A DNA stretch of 6,108 nucleotides, taken from contig MVPZ01000183.1 in assembly GCA_002067045.1 (NCBI GenBank), positions 1 through 6,108 on the forward strand, in the 5' to 3' direction. Under the pieces are notes generated by a model that was not told the origin of the DNA, did no database searches, and saw only the letters and a program-made list of their open reading frames with translations. This document shows, in pieces, positions 1-5,455 of this stretch (its first letter is position 1; every line of letters begins with the position of its first letter). The DNA comes from Methanomassiliicoccales archaeon PtaB.Bin134. Its GTDB lineage: Archaea > Thermoplasmatota > Thermoplasmata > Methanomassiliicoccales > UBA472. Position numbers and translations under genes: made by a program.

Positions 1-1
1 G

Positions 2-556
2 GGGCAGAAGTTCGAGGGCATGGGGCTGGGGCAGAGGATGGCCTACAAGCTGGCCTCGGGCGCCCCGCCCATCCGTCTAGGGAAGGGAGGCGTTGTGGTC
101 ACCGGCGGTGGCTCCAAGGGCTTCGCCGATCTGCCGGAGTACCCGCAGCTGGTGGCCAACGCCCAGAAGCACTTCGTGAGCCACGACCGCTCCGGGAAGC
201 AGGTGGAAACGCCATTCATGGACGTCCTGGGGATGACGGAGACGCTGACCGCGCTCATCGACCGCCACGGGGTGATGGACAAGGTGCCGCACCCCCTGTC
301 CGAGGCGTTCCTGCTGGATCCCATGACCTTCGAGCTGGTGGAGGAGGAGGGGCGGGAGGGCATACTGGGGATATTCAACCCCTTCACCACCTCCTGGCTG
401 GAGGTGTTCTACCCCGGCGACATCATGACCTGGCATTCCTCGAAGGGCTTCTACGGCAAGGAGTTCGTGTACAAGCGCCGCCTGAGCGTGAAGGAGGGGT
501 GGGACCTGCAGCGGGCCTGCGGAGGCACCCTGGAAGAGATGATGACCAAGCAGTAG
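2..556 (+). CDS. LuxE/PaaK-type acyl-protein synthetase, C-terminal half (5' end outside window)
   Basis: The reading frame is open to the left edge (six more codons precede the ATG at 20), so this is the C-terminal ~184 residues of a protein whose family is usually about 350-380 residues. Counting from the ATG at 20, it shows a Gly-rich VVVTGGGSKG strand at 26-35, the adenylation motif GMTET at 71-75 (equivalent of the ANL-superfamily YGxTE), and YPGD at 131-134, whose Asp probably contacts the AMP ribose. A cysteine at 167 lies 11 residues from the C-terminus, close to the place of the acyl-accepting Cys364 of Vibrio harveyi LuxE. LuxE proteins activate a carboxylic acid with ATP, take it onto that cysteine, and pass it to LuxC for reduction. 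The luxC-like gene follows 37 bp downstream on the same strand, which strongly supports this assignment over a phenylacetate-CoA ligase (PaaK). The natural acid is unknown. Confidence 0.82.
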   Translation, partial: GQKFEGMGLGQRMAYKLASGAPPIRLGKGGVVVTGGGSKGFADLPEYPQLVANAQKHFVSHDRSGKQVETPFMDVLGMTETLTALIDRHGVMDKVPHPLSEAFLLDPMTFELVEEEGREGILGIFNPFTTSWLEVFYPGDIMTWHSSKGFYGKEFVYKRRLSVKEGWDLQRACGGTLEEMMTKQ

Positions 557-562
557 CCACAT

Positions 563-571
563 CATTAAAAG
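563..571 (+). promoter_or_regulatory. possible TATA-like box ahead of the luxC-like gene
   Basis: CATTAAAAG lies in an otherwise GC-rich 37-bp gap, centred about 27 nt before the ATG at 594. An archaeal TATA box there would start transcription at or next to the ATG, giving a leaderless mRNA. This agrees with the lack of any Shine-Dalgarno sequence before 594. It may equally be chance, with luxC simply read through from luxE. Confidence 0.28.
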
Positions 572-593
572 CGCCGATGGCGTTCCCCATCCC

Positions 594-2060
594 ATGTCCT
601 CAACCGTAGAGCCGCTGCTGTTCGATCGAGCCCTTGAGACGGCCCCGAGCGCCGGCAACCCTGACGTTCTGGAACTGTCCCCGGCAGCCCTCGGGCAGCT
701 CATGGAGGCCGCTCCGGCCGTGCAGGCGGAGCTGTCCTCCATCCCCATCGACGACCGGCTGCAGGTCATTGAGCACATGGCCAGACTCTGGAAGGACCGC
801 CTGGACCGTGGTGATTACGATCGACTGAAGGAGGATATGTCCGCCTCCACCGGCTATTCCCCCGCGCTCATGGAGACCGAACTGTCCTTCGTGCCCGCGG
901 TGCTCGGCGCGGCCAACATCCGCAAGAACCTGGAGGCCTCGGTGCAGGGGGGCGCCGAGGCCCTGCACCGCTTCGTGGAGATGGACGAGACGGAGATGTT
1001 CCGCCATGTGCCGGTCGGCCCGGTGCTCATCATCAGCTCCGGGAACTCCATCGTGCCCACGCTCATACCCACGGTGGTCTCCCTGGTGACCGGGAACCTG
1101 ACCGTGCTCAAGCCCTCCATATCCAACTACCGGGGGGTGACCGAGGTCTTCAGGCTTCTGGCCGAGGTCCCGGACTCCAGGGCCGCCCGGGCCATGCGCT
1201 CCGCGCTGGCGGTCTCCTACTTCGGCCATGACTCCCCCGCCCTGAAGGCCGCACTGGAGGAGATGCCCCTGGGCATGGTGAACTTCTGGGGGGCGGAGCC
1301 GGCCCGCAGCATCGTGGCCGGGATGGTCGGGAAGAACGCCAACCATCCGCGCTTCTTCGTGAACGGGCCCTTCACCGGCATGGCCATAATCGAGGACGGC
1401 GTGGACCACCTGCAGGCCGCCGACGACCTGGCCCTGGACGTGGTGCTCTACGACCAGCAGCTGTGCTCCTCGCCCACCACCGCGGTGTTCATCGGCCCCT
1501 ACGAGAGGGCCAGGGAATTCCTGAGGACGGCGGGGGAACGATTGGACGCCACGGGCATGGAGTTCCCCCTGTCCCCGGACCAGGACCGCACTTTCATACT
1601 GCAGGGCGCCCGGCGCTTCATCCAGACCGACGGGGGACTGGTGCTGTCGTCCAAGGTCCCGGAGAACCCCTGGACCCTGGTGCTGTCCAGGGAACGCAGC
1701 TCCCTGGAAGGCCTCCCGAGGCAGTTCCCCACCTTCAACCTCTTCGCCCGCCGGCGCTTCCTGGAGGTCGTGGCGGTCCCGGACGCAGGCAGGGCGATGG
1801 AGCTGCTCCGCTCGCTGCCGCGGCACCCGGCCTTCCGGGGCATCGACGGGGTGCAGAGCATCGGATTGGCGATCACCGACGCCTCCATGCCGGCGATCGT
1901 GGACGGCCTGGTGAGGGCCGGGGTGCATCGCATACTGCCCCTGGGGGACATGTTCATGCGCGGGGCGGTGGAACCCTACGACGGGGTGCCCATGACCTCC
2001 CTGTTCACCCGCATCGTCTACTGGAGGATGAGGAACGAGGGACTGGAGGGACAGCTTTGA
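594..2060 (+). CDS. LuxC-type acyl-CoA / acyl-protein reductase
   Basis: A complete 488-residue protein, near the ~480 usual for LuxC (aldehyde-dehydrogenase superfamily). LuxC takes an acyl group from CoA or from the LuxE cysteine onto its own cysteine and reduces it with NADPH to an aldehyde. Visible features are the nucleotide-binding ISSGNSIVP segment around 148-155 (the LuxC-type AGNxP region), an ALDH-like LKPS with Lys173, NFWGA at 230-234, and the catalytic cysteine Cys291 in DQQLCSSP. The start is the first ATG in frame after the luxE stop. No Shine-Dalgarno precedes it, and a TATA-like box sits ~27 nt upstream, so a leaderless message is possible. The 3' end overlaps the SDR start codon. 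The partner luxE-like gene lies directly upstream, so the pair probably forms an acid reductase complex. No luciferase genes are present, so light production is not implied. The substrate may be an isoprenoid, branched or short-chain acid rather than a fatty acid. Confidence 0.9.
   Translation: MSSTVEPLLFDRALETAPSAGNPDVLELSPAALGQLMEAAPAVQAELSSIPIDDRLQVIEHMARLWKDRLDRGDYDRLKEDMSASTGYSPALMETELSFVPAVLGAANIRKNLEASVQGGAEALHRFVEMDETEMFRHVPVGPVLIISSGNSIVPTLIPTVVSLVTGNLTVLKPSISNYRGVTEVFRLLAEVPDSRAARAMRSALAVSYFGHDSPALKAALEEMPLGMVNFWGAEPARSIVAGMVGKNANHPRFFVNGPFTGMAIIEDGVDHLQAADDLALDVVLYDQQLCSSPTTAVFIGPYERAREFLRTAGERLDATGMEFPLSPDQDRTFILQGARRFIQTDGGLVLSSKVPENPWTLVLSRERSSLEGLPRQFPTFNLFARRRFLEVVAVPDAGRAMELLRSLPRHPAFRGIDGVQSIGLAITDASMPAIVDGLVRAGVHRILPLGDMFMRGAVEPYDGVPMTSLFTRIVYWRMRNEGLEGQL
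2045..2050 (+). promoter_or_regulatory. ribosome binding site deciding a TTG start
   Basis: GGAGGG inside the end of luxC lies 6 nt before TTG at 2057. The spacing and strength favour TTG as the SDR start over the GTG at 2063, and over any upstream extension through the long open frame that runs out of phase inside luxC. Confidence 0.6.
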
Positions 2061-3034
2061 GGGTGCTGGTCACCGGGGCCACCGGGTTCCTGGGAGGGCA
2101 TCTGGTCAGCAAGATGGCCGGAGGGCCGCACGTTCCGGTGTGCGCCCATCGCCAGGGCAGCGACACCTCCAAGATAGATGCGCTGGGTCTGGAGAAGGCC
2201 GTCCTCGACCTCACCGATCCCGCATCGATGAGGAACGCGCTGCAGGGAGTGGACGCGGTGGTGCATCTGGCGGCCTACTACACCTTCACCGGAAGGAAGG
2301 AAATGTACGAGAAGGTCAACGTGAAGGGGACGGGGGACCTTCTGGAGGCGTGCAGGGAGGCGGGCGTGCGGCGCTTCATTTACTGCAGCAGCACCGAGGC
2401 CATGGGACCGATATCATCCCCGCCGGGAGACGAGGATTCCCCGCTCAACCCACAGTACGAGTATGGGAGGTCCAAGGCCAGGGCGGAGGAGCTGGTGAGA
2501 GCGTCCGGCCTGGATTGGACCATACTGCGCCCCTCGGGCATATACGGCCCGAGCAACGTGGACGACGTGGCCTATTACTTCATCACCTCCTTCAAGGGGT
2601 TCGCCTCCAAGTTCATAATCGGCTCGGGAAAGAACTACATCCAGTTCGTGCACGTGCAGGACGTGGTGCAGGCCTTCCTCAAGGCACTGGACGCCCCGGC
2701 ATCGATTCACGGGACGTACATAATCACCCAGGCCAGGCCGTACACCTACGAGGAGGTGTACCGCGTCCTGGCCAGCATCTTCCAGCAGCCCGAGCCGCGC
2801 TGGCGCCTGCGCAAGGGCCTGGCCAAGCTGATGATGCTGCCCATAGAGTCCTTCAACGCCCTGATCGGCCGGGAGAACTTCCTGTACCGCCGGGAGACGG
2901 TGGAGAGCGTGACCAGCGACCGGGCCTTCAGCATCGAGCGGGCCCGCAGGGACCTGGGGTACGAACCGGAGTACGATCTGCCGGAGGGAATGGCCGAGAC
3001 GGTGGCCTGGTATAGGGAGAACGGCCACCTGTGA
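2057..3034 (+). CDS. extended SDR: NAD(P)-dependent epimerase / dehydratase / 3beta-HSD-like reductase
   Basis: A 325-residue extended short-chain dehydrogenase. It begins right on the Rossmann strand MRVLVTGATGFLG, with the TGxxGxxG cofactor motif at 6-13. The catalytic residues are visible: Ser111/Ser112 in YCSSTEAMG, and Tyr136 and Lys140 in YGRSK. RPSGIYGP further on is the usual substrate-side segment of this class. Size and layout match NAD-dependent epimerases, dihydroflavonol-4-reductase-like ketone/aldehyde reductases and 3beta-hydroxysteroid dehydrogenase-like enzymes such as OleD; sequence reading alone cannot choose among them. The TTG start overlaps the TGA of luxC (TTGA), with a good RBS 6 nt upstream, so the two genes are almost certainly co-transcribed and translationally coupled. 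The coupling suggests it acts on the LuxC aldehyde product or a neighbouring intermediate; this is inference. An ordinary nucleotide-sugar epimerase remains possible. Confidence 0.85.
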   Translation: MRVLVTGATGFLGGHLVSKMAGGPHVPVCAHRQGSDTSKIDALGLEKAVLDLTDPASMRNALQGVDAVVHLAAYYTFTGRKEMYEKVNVKGTGDLLEACREAGVRRFIYCSSTEAMGPISSPPGDEDSPLNPQYEYGRSKARAEELVRASGLDWTILRPSGIYGPSNVDDVAYYFITSFKGFASKFIIGSGKNYIQFVHVQDVVQAFLKALDAPASIHGTYIITQARPYTYEEVYRVLASIFQQPEPRWRLRKGLAKLMMLPIESFNALIGRENFLYRRETVESVTSDRAFSIERARRDLGYEPEYDLPEGMAETVAWYRENGHL

Positions 3035-3040
3035 GCAACG

Positions 3041-3048
3041 ATTATATG
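3041..3048 (+). promoter_or_regulatory. possible TATA box for the prenyltransferase gene
   Basis: ATTATATG in the 45-bp gap after the SDR stop is centred ~35 nt before the ATG at 3080. This would place the transcript start near 3070 and give a ~10-nt leader without a Shine-Dalgarno. The call rests on composition and spacing only; read-through from the upstream operon is also possible. Confidence 0.3.
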
Positions 3049-3056
3049 CGCTATCG

Positions 3057-3062
3057 TTTTTT
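3057..3062 (+). terminator. short T-tract after the SDR gene
   Basis: A run of six T lies 22 nt after the SDR stop in the gap before the prenyltransferase. Archaeal RNA polymerase can terminate at such U-tracts without a hairpin. The run is short, so partial or no termination is possible. Confidence 0.22.
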
Positions 3063-3079
3063 ACCGTCCCGGTAATTGG

Positions 3080-4033
3080 ATGGAGAAGACGCTTTACCGA
3101 ACCCTGCTGAACTTGCTCAGGATCAGTTACACACTGCCCTTCGTCATGGCCTCGGTGACCGGGGCGGTGTTCGCCCTTACCGTCTGCGACGAATGGCTCA
3201 TGGCGGCCCTGATACCGCTGGACGTCTTCTTCTTCGCCCTGTTCGCTAACCTCAGCAACGATTACTTCGATCACAAGAGCGGCACCGACGCCACCCGCTT
3301 CGACTTCATGACCTCGGAACGAAAGGAGGCCATCAAGGAGCTATATGATGAACGGGTGTACTGGGACGGTAACATCTTCGACAAGGGGGACGTCAGCGAG
3401 CGGACCGGGAGGATTGTTCTGGCGTTCATATTGGCCTTGGCCGTGCTCACCGCCATCCCCATCATAACGTACGGCGGCTGGCTGGTGATCGCCCTGGGGG
3501 CCATCGGCCTGTTCCTGGCCTACTTCTATACCGCCCCCCCGCTGAACCTTGGCGCCCGGGGGCTGGGAGAGCTGGACGTAGGGACCTCCTTCTTCATGAT
3601 GTCCTTCTTCACCTACTACGTCATCAGGCCGGAGTGGTCCTGGCAGATGTTCCTCATCGGGCTTATCGTGGGAACGTCGGTGATGCTCATGCGCTTCGTG
3701 GACCAGATGTCCGGATACGAGGCGCACGTCAAGGGAGGGGAGAAGGACTGGTGCGTGCGCCTGGGCCTGGAGAGGGCGGTGGGCGCCGTCAGCGTCATTC
3801 TGCTGGCGATCCACGTCATGCACCTGGGGCTGGTCTACTTCCACCCTGTGTTCCTGATCCTGCTGCTCACGGTGCCCATGGGCCGGAAGCTGATGCAGGG
3901 CCTGCGCGACAGGGAGGACGACCTGCGCTTCATCAGGCCGGCGCCGCAGATCGTCAAGATGGTGATTTTCAGCGAGATGCTCATCGTCATTTCGTTGATA
4001 GTGCAAAACGCCCTGCCATGGACAGTATGGTAG
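3080..4033 (+). CDS. UbiA/MenA-superfamily membrane prenyltransferase, altered second motif
   Basis: A 317-residue integral membrane protein with about eight or nine hydrophobic segments (roughly 15-35, 40-58, 110-129, 133-151, 165-183, 190-207, 232-266, 292-312). UbiA-family enzymes transfer a polyprenyl group from its diphosphate to an acceptor: a quinone ring, heme, chlorophyllide, or geranylgeranylglyceryl phosphate in archaeal lipid synthesis. The first Mg-diphosphate motif is intact: Asn60, Asp61, Asp64, Gly68 and Asp70 in NDYFDHKSGTD. YTAPPLNLGARGLGE at 150-164 and VRLG at 226-229 are MenA-like. Lined up on MenA with VRLG as anchor, the second motif has Gly212 and His216 where the two Asp are expected and Glu221 where GK is expected; Asp208, Glu214 and Asp223 lie nearby. 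The loop after motif one (about 71-108) looks long. The acceptor cannot be inferred. No Shine-Dalgarno precedes the ATG. The 3' end overlaps the converging radical SAM gene by 47 bp. Confidence 0.82.
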   Translation: MEKTLYRTLLNLLRISYTLPFVMASVTGAVFALTVCDEWLMAALIPLDVFFFALFANLSNDYFDHKSGTDATRFDFMTSERKEAIKELYDERVYWDGNIFDKGDVSERTGRIVLAFILALAVLTAIPIITYGGWLVIALGAIGLFLAYFYTAPPLNLGARGLGELDVGTSFFMMSFFTYYVIRPEWSWQMFLIGLIVGTSVMLMRFVDQMSGYEAHVKGGEKDWCVRLGLERAVGAVSVILLAIHVMHLGLVYFHPVFLILLLTVPMGRKLMQGLRDREDDLRFIRPAPQIVKMVIFSEMLIVISLIVQNALPWTVW

Positions 4034-4913
4034 AGGGGCTGCCCCTGGTGACCAGGGAGTATTCGCGCACCGCGTTGAACCCGCACTTTTTACAGGATTC
4101 GCCGCGCATCGGGCAGCCGTAATGCTTGCTGCGGTCGGGCATGACGAACTCCGAGGCCCAGTACGGACACCGGTCGGTGTAGTCCTCGATGAGCAGCTCC
4201 CTCAGGGCCTTCCTGGAGTTGAGGATGGGGAACCCCTCCTTCTTGAGCGCCATGACCTCCTCCACCGCCTTCCTCTTCTCCTCCAGGGTCAGGGTCTTCG
4301 ATTCCGGCGGGGGGGTGAGGAAGTTTATCATCAGGCCGTTGATCCTCTTGCTGTCCTTCACGATCTGGGCCGTCTCCCTGATGAGGTGCTTGTTCTCTGG
4401 CATAACCACCATGTTGGCGAACACGTTGGGATGCTCCACCGCGTCCAGATTGGCCATGAGCTTGTCGAAGGTCCCCGGGCAGCGGATGGCGTCGTGCACC
4501 TCCCGGGGGCCGTCCAGGGATACCGAGACCACGTCGCTCTCCAGATAGAAGATGTTGGTGCCGTTGGTGGTGTATCCGGTGACGTAGTATCCGATCTCCC
4601 TGCCGGCCTTGATCAGGTCCAGCAGGTTCCGGTCCCCGTCGCTCCAATGGGTGGGCTCTCCGCCCTCGAAGAACAGCACCCGGGCCCCCCGGTCGAAGGA
4701 GGCCTTCATCTCCTGAACCGCGTCGTCGTAGGATATCTTATGAGGCGGGGGGATCAGCGGAAGGTTCTCGGCGATATGGCAGTGCTGACATTTCAAGTTG
4801 CACTGGTACGTGATTATCATGGTGTTCACCAGGGGCCTCTTGAACCCCAGCAGCCCCTTAAGGAACCACACGCCGTAGTAGGCCGTCTGTCCCGCAGACC
4901 TCATCAAGCCCAT
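3987..4913 (-). CDS. radical SAM enzyme with SPASM/twitch-like C-terminal cysteines
   Basis: With the start at 4913 the protein has 308 residues. The [4Fe-4S]/SAM motif is CxxxCxxC at Cys38, Cys42 and Cys45 (TYQCNLKCQHCHI). It is followed by GGEP at 84-87, which binds the SAM amino group, and SLDG at 132-135, as in MoaA/PqqE-like enzymes. Cys249, Cys267, Cys274 and Cys277 near the C-terminus form a C-x17-C-x6-C-x2-C set that could hold an auxiliary Fe-S cluster. There is no cobalamin-binding domain. The frame is open to an ATG at 5024, but those 37 extra residues look non-conserved. A TATA-like AAATAT sits ~25 nt upstream of the 4913 ATG, and GGGGTGG immediately before it could also act as an RBS; the ATG at 4904 is a further alternative. 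The substrate is not recognisable: peptide or cofactor maturation or lipid chemistry are all possible. It converges on and overlaps the prenyltransferase gene. Confidence 0.85.
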   Translation of the reverse strand: MGLMRSAGQTAYYGVWFLKGLLGFKRPLVNTMIITYQCNLKCQHCHIAENLPLIPPPHKISYDDAVQEMKASFDRGARVLFFEGGEPTHWSDGDRNLLDLIKAGREIGYYVTGYTTNGTNIFYLESDVVSVSLDGPREVHDAIRCPGTFDKLMANLDAVEHPNVFANMVVMPENKHLIRETAQIVKDSKRINGLMINFLTPPPESKTLTLEEKRKAVEEVMALKKEGFPILNSRKALRELLIEDYTDRCPYWASEFVMPDRSKHYGCPMRGESCKKCGFNAVREYSLVTRGSPSTILSMAGRFALSTK

Positions 4914-4934
4914 GTCCACCCCATCCCCGCCCGG

Positions 4935-4940
4935 ATATTT
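4935..4940 (-). promoter_or_regulatory. possible TATA box for the radical SAM gene
   Basis: Read on the - strand, AAATAT within TTGAAATATCC is centred ~25 nt before the ATG at 4913, the normal archaeal TATA-to-start distance. This suggests a leaderless or near-leaderless transcript and argues against translation from the ATG at 5024. Confidence 0.4.
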
Positions 4941-5022
4941 CAATTGTGTCCGCCCGGCGGTCGTTCGGGCCTTGAGTTGGACGAATGGACCATCCCTGAA
5001 AAAAAATATCCCTGGGACAAGC

Positions 5023-5030
5023 ATTAAATA
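5023..5030 (+). promoter_or_regulatory. probable TATA box for the DUF5654 gene
   Basis: ATTAAATA stands in an A/T-rich patch between GC-rich flanks. Transcription would begin near 5052 and leave a leader of ~26 nt that contains the RBS at 5063. A second A/T-rich stretch (TTTATTAA at 5046-5053) is less suitable because its start point would fall beyond the RBS. Confidence 0.45.
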
Positions 5031-5062
5031 CTGGCCACCTGATTTTTTATTAACATTTTTCC

Positions 5063-5068
5063 AGGAGG
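5063..5068 (+). promoter_or_regulatory. strong Shine-Dalgarno deciding a TTG start
   Basis: A perfect AGGAGG lies 9 nt before TTG at 5078 and 21 nt before the ATG at 5090. The spacing makes TTG the likely start. Confidence 0.7.
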
Positions 5069-5077
5069 ACGAGACAC

Positions 5078-5332
5078 TTGAGCTTTAAAATGGAAGTTAT
5101 CGAGAAGATAGCCGCTTTGATGACCGCAGCCTTCGGACTGGTCGCCGCCTTGGCCTGGAATGCTGCGATAATTGAGCTTGTTGCCCAGTTCCTGGATACT
5201 GGCGATGCCCTGATGGGCTATGTGATATACGCGGTGATCGTGACCGTGATCGCTGTGCTGGCGACGATCATCATTGCCAGGACCGCCAACAAGGTCAAGG
5301 CGAAGGAAGAGGCCAAGGCCAAGAAGGAGTAG
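5078..5332 (+). CDS. DUF5654 family small membrane protein
   Basis: An 84-residue protein starting at TTG behind a perfect AGGAGG. Residues ~12-36 (containing AAFGLVAALAWN, which I recognise as the hallmark of DUF5654) and ~45-67 are two hydrophobic helices. The tail from ~70 is rich in Lys, Glu and Ala and probably faces the cytoplasm. The family has no known function to my knowledge; I associate it mainly with archaea. The gene has its own TATA-like box and a following T-tract, so it is probably transcribed alone. It is divergent from the radical SAM gene and shares the intergenic region with it. Its base composition is somewhat less GC-rich than the genes to its left, and its strong RBS suggests good expression. 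Confidence 0.8.
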   Translation: MSFKMEVIEKIAALMTAAFGLVAALAWNAAIIELVAQFLDTGDALMGYVIYAVIVTVIAVLATIIIARTANKVKAKEEAKAKKE

Positions 5333-5358
5333 GCCTTTTCAAACCCCAAGAACAACCC

Positions 5359-5375
5359 TTTTCTTTCATTTTTTT
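5359..5375 (+). terminator. T-rich transcription terminator after DUF5654
   Basis: Three T-runs (TTTT, TTT and a final run of seven T, separated by C or CA) lie 27-43 nt after the DUF5654 stop with no obvious stem-loop. This is the usual form of an archaeal intrinsic terminator. Confidence 0.55.
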
Positions 5376-5408
5376 ATACCGCTCGGCCGATGGTCGCACC
5401 AAAATAAT

Positions 5409-5416
5409 CATAATAC
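5409..5416 (+). promoter_or_regulatory. possible TATA box for the GAPDH gene
   Basis: CATAATAC lies in an A/T-rich stretch. Transcription would start near 5437, just ahead of the RBS. TTTTTATA at 5371-5378 is an alternative that would give a longer leader. Confidence 0.35.
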
Positions 5417-5440
5417 GCCTTGATAATCTGGATGACGCAG

Positions 5441-5447
5441 AAGGAGG
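5441..5447 (+). promoter_or_regulatory. Shine-Dalgarno deciding the GAPDH start
   Basis: AAGGAGG lies 8 nt before the ATG at 5456. It supports that start over the in-frame ATG at 5432, which would add eight residues and has no RBS. Confidence 0.65.
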
Positions 5448-5455
5448 CGCATCAC

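Noticed and set aside
77..778. 233-codon open frame on the - strand across the luxE/luxC junction
   Set aside because: Low-complexity translation spanning the boundary of two supported genes; no motif, no RBS.
600..1928. 442-codon open frame on the - strand, antisense to luxC
   Set aside because: It is rich in His, Gly, Gln and Arg with no recognisable motif, and mirrors the GC-rich codons of a well-supported LuxC gene.
1463..2056. N-terminal extension of the SDR in its own frame back to 1463
   Set aside because: The extension is Pro/Gly/Arg-rich and lies inside luxC; the Rossmann fold begins at 2057 behind a good RBS.
2..2060. A bioluminescence (lux) operon
   Set aside because: No luxA, luxB or luxD is present, and the surroundings look archaeal; LuxC/LuxE homologues occur without luciferase.
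2414..3274. 286-codon open frame on the - strand across the SDR/ubiA junction
   Set aside because: It crosses an intergenic gap and two supported genes; its composition is typical of an antisense shadow.
4952..4972. Imperfect hairpin GCCCG...CGGGC upstream of the radical SAM gene
   Set aside because: A five-bp stem with a nine-nt loop in GC-rich DNA is expected by chance and has no T-tract after it.
4914..5024. 37-residue N-terminal extension of the radical SAM protein from the ATG at 5024
   Set aside because: It does not resemble the family, and the probable TATA box for the gene lies inside it.
4122..5027. 301-codon open frame on the + strand opposite the radical SAM gene
   Set aside because: The - strand carries the CxxxCxxC and GGEP motifs; the + strand product is a Leu/Val/Gly-rich mirror without motifs.
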